From Caecibacter massiliensis (GTDB taxonomy: Bacteria; Bacillota; Negativicutes; Veillonellales; Megasphaeraceae), in the NCBI GenBank assembly GCA_900095875.1, contig LT608311.1:496001-560000 (forward strand): DNA of 64,000 nucleotides. The letters are read 5' to 3'. The first letter of the stretch is position 1. Each line of letters begins with the position of its first letter. Positions 13,237 through 20,411 of this stretch are shown here, one piece after another. The position numbers were made by a program, and so were the translations under genes. The notes under the pieces are model-generated. The model searched no databases. It was given only the letters and a program-made list of their open reading frames with translations, and was not told the origin of the DNA.

Positions 13237-15582
13237 ATGGATAAAAAATTTCAAAGTGAAATAACACAAATCAAACTTGACGCCGCTACTTTCAAAGAAA
13301 CCGGCGAATGTATAGAGCCAACGTATATTAACTACTTCTTTGGAAATAACGGTACTGGTAAGTCCACTATTGCTAAGGCAATCCAGTCTGGCCTGGGCGT
13401 TACTTATGCTCCCGGAGTGTCTGCAGATGACTGTCAGGTCCTGATTTATAACCAGGAATATATTGACCGTAATATGCAAAACTTCCACAACCTTCCAGGC
13501 GTCTTTACGATGACCGAAGAAAATGCAGAAATCCAGCAGCAGATTGATGAGGCCAGCAGAAAAATAGACGCCGCCCAAAAAATAATCATTGGCGCTGAGA
13601 CAGAAAAAGCTAAACTATATGATAAAAAAAATCGGCTCGACAAGAACCTATATAACGAAGTATGGGAAAAAACGGATACGCTCAGAACCAAGGATTTCCC
13701 CAACACTCAGACAGGGGTATCGAATTCTAAAAAGAAGCTCGCTGAAAAGGTAATGGAATACGCCCCGACTGAGTACGACCTCAATGATTTGAAGCGTATG
13801 TACAGTTCTGCGTATGCTGCCGCTCCTAAAAAATATAAATTGTTCCATACGATTCCTGATTCTTCGGTTCTTGATAATATCGAGGGTAACGATGTCCTTT
13901 CTATTGCCATCGTCAATGCATCTGAAACTCAGCTTGCCGAATTCTGGAAAAATATCAGCAGTGCTGAATGGGTCCGAACTGGTCACGCAGAGTACCATCA
14001 AAAGGCCGGCGGGAAATGTCCTTATTGCTCTCAGACTTTGCCGCCCGATTTTGAACAAAAGCTTACGGAAAGCTTTGATGATCAATATAAAAAGAACCGG
14101 GGCAGACTTGAAAACTTTCTGAGCGACTACAGAGATGCCGCCAACACTCTGTTCATTCCCATATCAAAGATGCCAGAATCTGTTTACCCGGCAATTGACC
14201 TGAAACCCTACAAAAACAAGCTGGATGCTCTCAAAGGAATCATCGCTGCAAACATCCAGCAGATTAATGCCAAAGTAGCCAAACCCGCTAAAATAGTCAC
14301 GTTAGATGATACCGCACCACTATTATCAGAACTTCAGGCACTCATTGAAGGGTATAATAAACTGATAGAGGAAAATAATGCCGTCGTTGATGACGCCCCT
14401 AAGAAAAAAGAAGAGTGTAAAGATAAGGTCTTTGCTTATCTGGCATTTTTTGCAAAGGATATCATGACTGCCTACAGGAACAGTTATGCCGATATCGAAA
14501 AGCAAATAAAAGAACAGCAAGCCATCATTACAAAACAAAATGCTGAAATCAACGAACTCACTAATTCTATTCGAATACTGAACAGTCAAACAAAAGAAAC
14601 CGAATCAGCCATGAACAACATCAATCTCATGTTGAAAGATGCCGGATTCCAGGGATTCGAAGTCTGTCCCCACTGGGAGGAAAAAATATCCCCTGACGGT
14701 TCCGTGCAAAAGATAATCCCATCGCCGGTTCGTAACTACGCTGTAGTCCGTACCAACGAAATTACGGGAGAAAAGGAGATTGCACAAAACCTTAGCGAAG
14801 GAGAGAAAAATTTTATCGCTTTTCTTTACTTTCAGCAGAGCGTGTTCGGCAGCACAGATGCAGAAAACATTCCTCGCAAAAAGATTGTTGTCATTGATGA
14901 CCCTGTATCAAGTATGGACAGCGGTACCCTTTTTATTGTAAGTGCACAAATTCGCAGGATGATCCACATCTGCCGGAATAATGTTGACAACAGGAACCCC
15001 GTTGTAAATGGTAATTTTATAAAGCAAATTTTTATTCTCACGCATAATGCCTATTTCCACCGCGAGGTCACCTACCTATATGCAAATAGATGGGATTTTG
15101 TTTCTTTCTACCTTGTGCGGAAATTCAACAATAAATCATCCGTAACTTTGTATGACCAGCAAAATCCTGACTGTCCTTCCGAAAGGATGAATATCAACCC
15201 GGTCAAAAACTCCTATGCCGCTTTGTGGGAATCTTATAAAGAAGTCAAAAGCGGCATCCCGCTTAAAAGTATTATCCGGAGAATCTTGGAATATTATTTC
15301 CTGCAGCTGTGCGGCTATGAAAGTGACGATCTTCGTAAATGCATTCTGGAAGACCACAGAGATGATTTTATGTATGATGAAAATGGAGCCGAAACGCCGG
15401 ACCGGTATGAGATGGCCAAGGTTCTGCTTTCTTACATCGTTGCCGATAATTCAGGTGTCAACGACGGTATCAACTATACTGATGATTTTCTCGATGTGCA
15501 GTTGTATCGGAATACGTTCAAAATGATTTTCAAATACATGAACCAGGAACAGCACTTCAATATGATGATGGGCATTAGATAG
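13237..15582 (+). CDS. AAA_13 family ABC ATPase, PrrC/RloC class
   Basis: A 781-residue SMC-like ABC ATPase. Seen: Walker A GNNGTGKST (36-44), long coiled coils (about 95-150, 335-470), a zinc-hook-like C261-P-Y-C264, ABC signature LSEGEKNF (519-526), Walker B KIVVIDDPVSSMD (549-561) and the H-loop His603 in LTHNAYF. The layout matches the AAA_13 family that includes the anticodon nucleases PrrC and RloC. The C-terminal ~130 residues contain R681-R682-I-L-E685 and His707, which could correspond to the Arg-Glu-His nuclease triad of PrrC/RloC, but the spacing differs and this needs testing. The ATG at 13237 has GGAGGT eight bases upstream, inside the end of the preceding gene; a TTG six bases earlier is less likely. 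Its genetic partners suggest a toxin or effector gated by proteins 1 and 2. Confidence 0.9.
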   Translation: MDKKFQSEITQIKLDAATFKETGECIEPTYINYFFGNNGTGKSTIAKAIQSGLGVTYAPGVSADDCQVLIYNQEYIDRNMQNFHNLPGVFTMTEENAEIQQQIDEASRKIDAAQKIIIGAETEKAKLYDKKNRLDKNLYNEVWEKTDTLRTKDFPNTQTGVSNSKKKLAEKVMEYAPTEYDLNDLKRMYSSAYAAAPKKYKLFHTIPDSSVLDNIEGNDVLSIAIVNASETQLAEFWKNISSAEWVRTGHAEYHQKAGGKCPYCSQTLPPDFEQKLTESFDDQYKKNRGRLENFLSDYRDAANTLFIPISKMPESVYPAIDLKPYKNKLDALKGIIAANIQQINAKVAKPAKIVTLDDTAPLLSELQALIEGYNKLIEENNAVVDDAPKKKEECKDKVFAYLAFFAKDIMTAYRNSYADIEKQIKEQQAIITKQNAEINELTNSIRILNSQTKETESAMNNINLMLKDAGFQGFEVCPHWEEKISPDGSVQKIIPSPVRNYAVVRTNEITGEKEIAQNLSEGEKNFIAFLYFQQSVFGSTDAENIPRKKIVVIDDPVSSMDSGTLFIVSAQIRRMIHICRNNVDNRNPVVNGNFIKQIFILTHNAYFHREVTYLYANRWDFVSFYLVRKFNNKSSVTLYDQQNPDCPSERMNINPVKNSYAALWESYKEVKSGIPLKSIIRRILEYYFLQLCGYESDDLRKCILEDHRDDFMYDENGAETPDRYEMAKVLLSYIVADNSGVNDGINYTDDFLDVQLYRNTFKMIFKYMNQEQHFNMMMGIR

Positions 15583-15716
15583 GAAATAAACAGAACGACC
15601 AAAGTGGCATCAATCACAAAACCAGGTATAGGTGTGATGGCCCAGATGACCTTTTAAAATATGCATAGCTCTCCAACCGTCAGGTAGAAATTTTCTTGAA
15701 ATGCTTGATAAATAGC

Positions 15717-15757
15717 AAAGACCTCGTACATATTTCTGAATATGTGCGAGGTCTTTT
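15717..15757 (+). terminator. Strong terminator after cargo operon
   Basis: GACCTCGTACATAT and ATATGTGCGAGGTC pair (one G-T) around TTCTGA, followed by TTTT and preceded by AAA, so it can act on both strands. It lies 135 bases after the ATPase stop. Confidence 0.85.
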
Positions 15758-15805
15758 ACTATTTATTGTATATCTTATTTTAACCAAATACTACATATGG
15801 TATCT

Positions 15806-16056
15806 TAGTAGTAAAACGGTAGTACGTTTTCTTTTTTCACCTGCCGCAAAGCCCGATTTCATGCGGTTTGTCAAAAAATCAGAAAGTAGTGCCGTGACAG
15901 ATGAAAAGTATCTTAATCACTTTATTTTTACTCCTTCCTATGCCGGGATATGCCAATATAATGCGGTTTTCCGAGATTCACACGTTTCTGTAAAAAAGAC
16001 AGAACCCGGCAAAAAACGTCATAACTTTGCCCTCTGTAGTAGTAAAAACGGTAGTA
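15806..16056. repeat. Pair of TAGTAGTAAAACGGTAGTA repeats flanking the candidate att core
   Basis: TAGTAGTAAAACGGTAGTA at 15806-15824 and TAGTAGTAAAAACGGTAGTA at 16037-16056 differ by one inserted A. They lie about 90 bases to the left and 120 to the right of the phosphatase fragment. They resemble arm-type integrase sites around a core. No gene is convincing in 15583-16189 apart from the phosphatase fragment, the terminator and these repeats. Confidence 0.55.
15879..15920 (-). pseudogene. Start of low-molecular-weight tyrosine phosphatase gene, cut at probable att site
   Basis: GTG at 15920, with AAGGAGT nine bases upstream, opens a 13-codon frame reading VIKILFICHG then TTF and stop. The first ten residues match the start of low-molecular-weight protein tyrosine phosphatases (K-I-L-F-x-C-x-G-N-I-C-R-S), and the match ends exactly in the P-loop. 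This is what integration of a phage into that gene would leave. Phage DNA then lies to the left of ~15,890 and chromosome to the right. The rest of the gene is not in the window. Confidence 0.55.
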
Positions 16057-16189
16057 AAACGGGCCCTTCCTACTACCGAATTTTTTTGGTGATTTTTCCT
16101 CTGTTATTATAGCAAAAAAGGAGGGTTATAGTCAGCCAGCGAAGACAGCAGGTATGTGTCAACAAGTTATCCATTTCCAAGCATAAAAA

Positions 16190-16224
16190 TACCCTCATTA
16201 CTGTTTTATCCAATAACGAGGGTA
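16190..16224 (-). terminator. Terminator after truncated TetR gene
   Basis: On the minus strand TACCCTCGTTA pairs over 11 bases with TAATGAGGGTA, followed by TTTTTATG. It is one of three related TACCCTC/GAGGGTA hairpins in this region. Confidence 0.75.
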
Positions 16225-16231
16225 CGATAAA

Positions 16232-16351
16232 TTATGATGAATACCCACAATTATCTGCGAGTTTCTGTATCGTAATCTTATCGATATTTTTTACCGCAGC
16301 AAGCTCCTGAAAAGAAGCGGCAAGTACCTCTCTAGGAGTTTTTCGTTTCAT
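16232..16351 (-). pseudogene. Truncated TetR-family regulator (39 residues)
   Basis: The ATG overlaps the flavodoxin stop (ATGA). The 39 residues (MKRKTPREVLAASFQELAAV, then KNIDKITIQKLADNCGYSS) are the first helices of a TetR DNA-binding domain, ending right where the recognition helix should continue. It stops at TAA and runs into a terminator. Too short to fold as a TetR regulator, so probably a remnant of a regulator of the flavodoxin-like gene. Confidence 0.65.
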
Positions 16352-17022
16352 TTTTTACGGTCTTCCGCCGCCATTCGAGTCAGTCTCATTCCAAGGTCAT
16401 ATGCCTTTTTCAGGTCCTTTGGAAAAACTTCTTCCCGCTGCCGCTTCTTGTCCGCTTCATCAAAAAGGTTCTGCCTGTAACGGGAATAATCATTGTATTG
16501 ATAAGTGTTGCAGCAATACTGGACTTCGTTATATCCATAAATGAGGTCCATGGTTTTTCCCCAGGTTCCCAGCAGCTCCGGATAATGGAATTTTTCCATC
16601 TCCTCTTCCTTGCAGTTCATGGAATAGATCAAAGCAGAGAATTTTTTATCATGAGGAACCATATCGGGCTTCCCGTCCTTATAGAAATATGAATAGATTG
16701 GGAAAAGGGAACGATTGAGGAGGCTGATGACCTGCCCGTTAGGATAGCCGAAATAGACGGGACTTCCCACGATGACCACATCGGCTTCCCAAATCTTTTT
16801 GAGAACAGGCTGAATACTGTCCCGGACAGCGCATAACCCATCCGTTTTGCTATTCTTCAGCTTACAGGCATAGCATTCCCGGCAATCCGTAAATTCATAA
16901 TCTACCAGATGGATGAGTTCTGTTTCAGCACCAGCCGTCTCGGCTCCCCGCTGTGCCTGCTGCAACAATTGGGCAGTGCTGAAATTTTTTCTTGGACTTC
17001 CGTTCAATAAAATTGCTTTCAT
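16348..17022 (-). CDS. Flavodoxin-like NAD(P)H-dependent FMN reductase
   Basis: A 224-residue protein of the NADPH-dependent FMN reductase / multimeric flavodoxin (WrbA-like) fold. The N-terminal phosphate-binding loop is LLNGSPRKNFST (about residues 4-15). VVIVGSPVYFGYPNGQV (about 88-104) contributes to the flavin site. Cys residues in DCRECYACK are typical of the iron-sulfur-flavoprotein branch but only three are close together, so an Fe-S cluster is doubtful. It likely reduces quinones, nitro compounds or other small electrophiles. The second of two adjacent ATGs has AGGAG six bases upstream. The only intact gene among several remnants. Confidence 0.85.
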   Translation of the reverse strand: MKAILLNGSPRKNFSTAQLLQQAQRGAETAGAETELIHLVDYEFTDCRECYACKLKNSKTDGLCAVRDSIQPVLKKIWEADVVIVGSPVYFGYPNGQVISLLNRSLFPIYSYFYKDGKPDMVPHDKKFSALIYSMNCKEEEMEKFHYPELLGTWGKTMDLIYGYNEVQYCCNTYQYNDYSRYRQNLFDEADKKRQREEVFPKDLKKAYDLGMRLTRMAAEDRKK

Positions 17023-17099
17023 CATAATCTCCTCTTTCTTTCAGAATGTCGTGCTGGTTCAGACCCAGCAGTCCATCGAGTTTTGTCCAATGAATTCGC

Positions 17100-17190
17100 T
17101 TTTTCTACAATCATGTCAATTCCATTCCCGTAAGGATAACTTCTGTTTTCTTCTTGAATCCGTGCTTTCCGTAGAACCCCGGCATGGAAG
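17100..17190 (-). pseudogene. Remnant of a GNAT acetyltransferase
   Basis: Two frames on the minus strand together resemble the C-terminus of a GNAT N-acetyltransferase: SMPGFYGKHGFKKK in one frame, and about 15 bases further SYPYGNGIDMIVEKA in another. The upstream part of the gene is absent. I see no intact gene in 17023-17392. Confidence 0.4.
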
Positions 17191-17273
17191 ATCTCTTATG
17201 TCCCATTTTAACACAGAGATGCTCTAAGTACTACTGCATTCTGCTTCCCTATCCTATGATTGTTTTGTTAAAA

Positions 17274-17308
17274 TATCCTCTTTACCGTTTTGTCCAGTAA
17301 AAGAGGGT
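17274..17308 (-). terminator. TACCCTC-family hairpin
   Basis: TATCCTCTTTAC and GTAAAAGAGGGTA pair with one bulged A. The minus-strand product is followed by TATTTTAAC. It lies just downstream (minus strand) of the autotransporter remnant. Confidence 0.5.
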
Positions 17309-17392
17309 ACATCCGTTTTTCGACGATTCGGAAATGTCATCCATCATGGGCTCTGGAATACTAGCCATTGCTTTTGGTTGAACAGAAGTTTC

Positions 17393-17569
17393 CTATTTGT
17401 TGATTTTGTTATCCATGCGATCACTGAGAGGCACCACTTCAGATGCAACAGCTTGATTCATCTGCCCTACGTTGACGACATCCGTATCCGCTTCCCCTGT
17501 TGCCACGCCGGTGATCTGGTGGGTTACAATGTCACTCCCTATGGCGATGACAGCATGAGTGGATTTCCA
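17393..17569 (-). pseudogene. Remnant of a trimeric autotransporter adhesin
   Basis: In one minus-strand frame the segments AVIAIGSDIVTHQ and GVATGEADTDVVNVGQMNQA reproduce a YadA-type neck motif (compare VAAGTADTDAVNVSQL in the large adhesin at 20,412-26,768). The sequence around it has no head, anchor or signal peptide. A fragment, possibly left by recombination between adhesin genes. Confidence 0.55.
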
Positions 17570-17729
17570 GAAATGATCTGTATGCGTCGTTTCGTCATCC
17601 GTTTCATCATCAAAGACAGCGCCAGGCTTTCCTGCCTCACGATTTGCCATGGGCCCGCTCCCCAAGGCAATGGACCAACAAATCCAGTACCTTATCTGCC
17701 CTCCCATCTTATCTGCCTCATTTCTGGTT

Positions 17730-17762
17730 ATCTGCAACATTTTATGCTAAAATGTTGCAGAT
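17730..17762. repeat. Perfect 15-bp inverted repeat overlapping a -10-like box
   Basis: ATCTGCAACATTTTA (17730-17744) and its exact complement TAAAATGTTGCAGAT (17748-17762) flank a three-base TGC. TATGCTAAAAT inside it looks like an extended -10. It lies 23 bases before a Fic-like fragment with its own ribosome site, so it may be an operator. Confidence 0.55.
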
Positions 17763-17785
17763 AATAAAAGATGAGGGAGATTTTT

Positions 17786-18001
17786 ATGCGAACCTTTAAC
17801 TACTCGCAAGAAATGCAGAATTTACTGACACCTGAAATTGTCCAGCTTCTTACCTGTATCCATGACTGCGGTCCTGCTCTTTTCATCACGCCTTATCGGG
17901 AAACCAAATCACTTTGGGTTGGATTTCGCCTACCTGCTTCAGTTCTTTCCGCACATTTAGTTTTGTGGTTTATCTCTGGCATGAAATATTTTAGAAATTA
18001 A
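17786..18001 (+). pseudogene. Fic-like N-terminal fragment
   Basis: GAGGGAGA precedes the ATG. MRTFNYSQEMQN and LLTPEIVQLLTCIHDC look like the N-terminal helices that precede the Fic AMP-transferase domain in Fic/DOC proteins, but from about residue 32 the similarity ends and no Fic motif (HPFxxGNG) follows. Probably a truncated, frameshifted gene. The assignment is tentative. Confidence 0.35.
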
Positions 18002-18043
18002 TTGAGCGAATCATGGAGAAGAAAATAGAAAGGATGATGTATA

Positions 18044-18253
18044 TTGAGCGGCAAAGCCAAACTGATAATAGAAGCGCCCAACGGGGATTTTTGCCCCGTC
18101 AGGCTCATGCAAAAAATTATGGAGGGGAAATGGAAATTTATTATTTTGTATTACCTCATGCTGAAGCCGACACGGTTCAATGAACTCCAACGTCTCATAC
18201 CAAACATCTCGCATGGCGTTTTGACCACACAGTTGAAGGAAGACATGGGATAA
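18044..18253 (+). pseudogene. Truncated HxlR-family regulator
   Basis: From a TTG start preceded by AAAGGA, 69 residues match the HxlR winged-helix domain: CPVRLMQKIMEGKWKFIILY, then KPTRFNELQRLIPNISHGVL and TTQLKE. The usual E-L-E-x-D-G-(I/L)-I wing is broken by a stop at 18253, so recognition is probably lost. No gene is supported in 18254-18526; a frame ending in YTRYSVEITKAPYELGKN before 18,510 may be another remnant. Confidence 0.6.
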
Positions 18254-18526
18254 TCCCACATTGGAAATCATCTACATCGAAAACGCTCAACTCAAATTTG
18301 AGAAGGGCTACAATGATACCGAGAGGGTTCTTTGATTTGCAAGCCGTTGCATGAACTTCATGTGGTGGCTTTTTCAAATTTTCCGGAATATGATATACTT
18401 CTATCAATAACAGTTATACTATTTCGAGGAGACAGAATACACGCAACTATTACACCAGATACAGTGTCGAAATCACAAAGGCTCCCTATGAATTAGGCAA
18501 AAATTAATCAAGGATGTGCAACCATT

Positions 18527-19213
18527 ATGATACAAATCGAAGAAACAGTCTTTGCCCGTAAACGCTGGATAGAAAGTAAGATGCTCGCTTATGGATTTCA
18601 TAAAACAAATGAAACGTATATACTTGAAAAACCATTTCTTGACGGGAATTTCAAAGCCATCCTTTCCGTTACCTCAAAAGGGCTGGTTATGGGTAAGGTC
18701 ATAGACCGGATGACCCAGGATGAATATTATCAGTTGCGTCAGGAAACCTCCGATGGCGCCTATGTCCATACGGTCCGTTCTGCTTATCTGTCCCTGCTTA
18801 AAGAAATTGCCACTTCCTGCTGCGGCGATGTCCTATTTGCCTCACCTCAGGCCAACCGGCTGACCCAGGCCATTTTGGACAACTTTCAGGTCAGGCCGGA
18901 TTTTCCCTGGAATCATTCCGCACGATATCAGTCGTACGGAGCCTTTCGTCATTCTTCCAACCGGAAATGGTTCGCCCTCATCATGAATGTAAACAGAGGT
19001 GTGCTGGATAAAGACGGCAATTCCGGTCAAGTTGATATCATCAACGTAAAAATCAGACCTGAACAGGCAGAACAGCTCTACCGTATCCCCGGCATCTACC
19101 CGGCTTATCATATGAACCACAAGACGTGGATTTCAGTGGTGCTGGATGAAACCTTACCGGATGAAAGAATCTTGGAATTCATTGACACAAGCTATCAGTT
19201 AACGATTCACTAA
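18527..19213 (+). CDS. MmcQ/YjbR family protein
   Basis: A 228-residue soluble protein. Residues ~110-225 form a MmcQ/YjbR (cyanobacterial CyaY-like) domain: NRKWFALIMNVNRG, then VDIINVKIRPEQAEQLYRIP, then GIYPAYHMNHKTWISVVLDE with the NxKTW-type motif. Residues ~1-105 are an extra N-terminal domain often seen in Firmicute members. The family is called DNA-binding by fold similarity, but no function is demonstrated for this one. The ATG has only a weak ribosome site (AAGGATG, 12 bases upstream). Confidence 0.85.
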   Translation: MIQIEETVFARKRWIESKMLAYGFHKTNETYILEKPFLDGNFKAILSVTSKGLVMGKVIDRMTQDEYYQLRQETSDGAYVHTVRSAYLSLLKEIATSCCGDVLFASPQANRLTQAILDNFQVRPDFPWNHSARYQSYGAFRHSSNRKWFALIMNVNRGVLDKDGNSGQVDIINVKIRPEQAEQLYRIPGIYPAYHMNHKTWISVVLDETLPDERILEFIDTSYQLTIH

Positions 19214-19454
19214 AGAGGAATACAAGTACTAATTGTACAATTATTACGTCTTGCACTTCCTTTATTATGAAATCACCAAAGCTGTGATATACCAGTCATC
19301 ACATTTTCCACCCTATCGAATAGCAGATTCTGTTATAAAACCAACATACTTGTCTCCCCGGCCATGATATACTGATTCCAGAAAGACAAAGAAACCAATA
19401 AAAAACGCCTATGATGACTGTATCATGAATAGGCAACAGAAAGGGGCAGACCTC

Positions 19455-20135
19455 ATGAAAAATATAGAATGGAAAGATAAAGTGGCAAGTTTTAAAAAAA
19501 TTGATGTGCGCGGCATTGCCGGTAATTTCCTTGATGGGCTGAAAAAACAGGCGGCAAAGCTCCCCGTCGGCGAAGGGATAGAAGTCATTCAAAGTTTCGA
19601 ACCCATTCCCCTCTATGAAATCATGGAAATGCTGGGATATGTTCACTATACAGAAAAAACAGCGGAACATGAGTATCACGCTTATTTCTATCGGACCGAG
19701 GAAAAAGGGAACGTAGAAGATGCGCCGGAACGGCCGGCAGTCATCGCCAATTATCCCATGATCGATGAAAAACTGGGCGAGCTGGCTGTAGAATTTTGGG
19801 ATATGACCTGGAAAAGCGAAAAACGATATCTCGATTACAACATCCGGCTCCTGCTCTCTCTGGCCAATGCCGTCGGTGCCGGAAGGATGCGGCAGGCCAT
19901 ACGGGAACTGCTGAAAGCCTATGCCAACGGGCTGGATTCCAGAGCCCTGGACGACGTGTTTGAACAACTGGCCTGGAATATGGGCATCGGCTTCTTCAGT
20001 TCGGAAATTGCTCCGTCTCCCCTGTTTCATGCGTATAAGCTGATTAAACAGATGGAAAAACAGGGAAAAGAGAGAGACGAAATCAACCAGATGCTAAGAG
20101 AAAAATTTTCAGATAAAAAAGGTGTATGCAAGTAA
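19455..20135 (+). CDS. DUF2249 plus carboxymuconolactone-decarboxylase-like protein
   Basis: A 226-residue protein with two parts. Residues ~14-80 (IDVRGIAGNFLDGLKKQAAK, then IEVIQSFEPIPLYEIMEMLG) are a DUF2249/TusA-like fold with no Cys at the usual active position. Residues ~125-215 (LDYNIRLLLSLANAVGAGRM, then LAWNMGIGFFSSEIAPSPLF) form a helical CMD/AhpD-like domain without the Cys pair of AhpD. Combinations like this occur near redox and metal genes in anaerobes, role unknown. GAAAGGGG eight bases before the ATG at 19455 decides the start; the ATG at 19425 has none. Confidence 0.72.
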   Translation: MKNIEWKDKVASFKKIDVRGIAGNFLDGLKKQAAKLPVGEGIEVIQSFEPIPLYEIMEMLGYVHYTEKTAEHEYHAYFYRTEEKGNVEDAPERPAVIANYPMIDEKLGELAVEFWDMTWKSEKRYLDYNIRLLLSLANAVGAGRMRQAIRELLKAYANGLDSRALDDVFEQLAWNMGIGFFSSEIAPSPLFHAYKLIKQMEKQGKERDEINQMLREKFSDKKGVCK

Positions 20136-20139
20136 CATG

Positions 20140-20178
20140 TACCCTCTTTACCGGATGTCCCGGTAAGGAGGGTATTTT
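20140..20178 (+). terminator. Terminator after DUF2249/CMD gene
   Basis: TACCCTCTTTACCGG pairs over 15 bases with CCGGTAAGGAGGGTA around ATGTC, followed by TTTT. It begins four bases after the stop codon. Confidence 0.9.
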
Positions 20179-20327
20179 CATGGGCTATACCTATGAATCG
20201 TGAATACAGTGTCCCATAATCCGACATCATAAAGAAAGAGTTCCCTATTTCACGATATGATTCTTCGACTTTATTGAGCGTTCTTCTTGTTTTTTGCCAA
20301 ATTGGGGTCTGTAACAAAATGAGTTTT

Positions 20328-20391
20328 TGATATGCTCCCCCTATGAGAGACAGTAAAAAAATAAAACTGTCATCATAGGGGAAGCATATCA
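20328..20391. terminator. Long inverted repeat downstream of the adhesin
   Basis: TGATATGCTCCCCCTATGA and TCATAGGGGAAGCATATCA, extended inward by GACAGT/ACTGTC, form a stem of about 25 bases around an A/T loop. It begins 20 bases after the adhesin stop on the minus strand, so it most likely ends that transcript. The length and symmetry are also compatible with a small mobile palindrome. Confidence 0.6.
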
Positions 20392-20411
20392 TTTAGCCCC
20401 ATTCTTTTTAC

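Noticed and set aside
15696-16112. 138-codon plus-strand frame after the cargo operon
   Set aside because: It begins inside the region of the strong terminator and crosses the att-like fragment; no ribosome site or recognisable sequence.
16348-17022. Iron-sulfur flavoprotein assignment for the flavodoxin-like gene
   Set aside because: The compact four-Cys motif of iron-sulfur flavoproteins is incomplete, so only the flavin-binding fold is supported.
20027-20392. Minus-strand frame that could be an insertion-sequence remnant
   Set aside because: It overlaps the 3' end of the DUF2249/CMD gene and two terminators and has no transposase motif.
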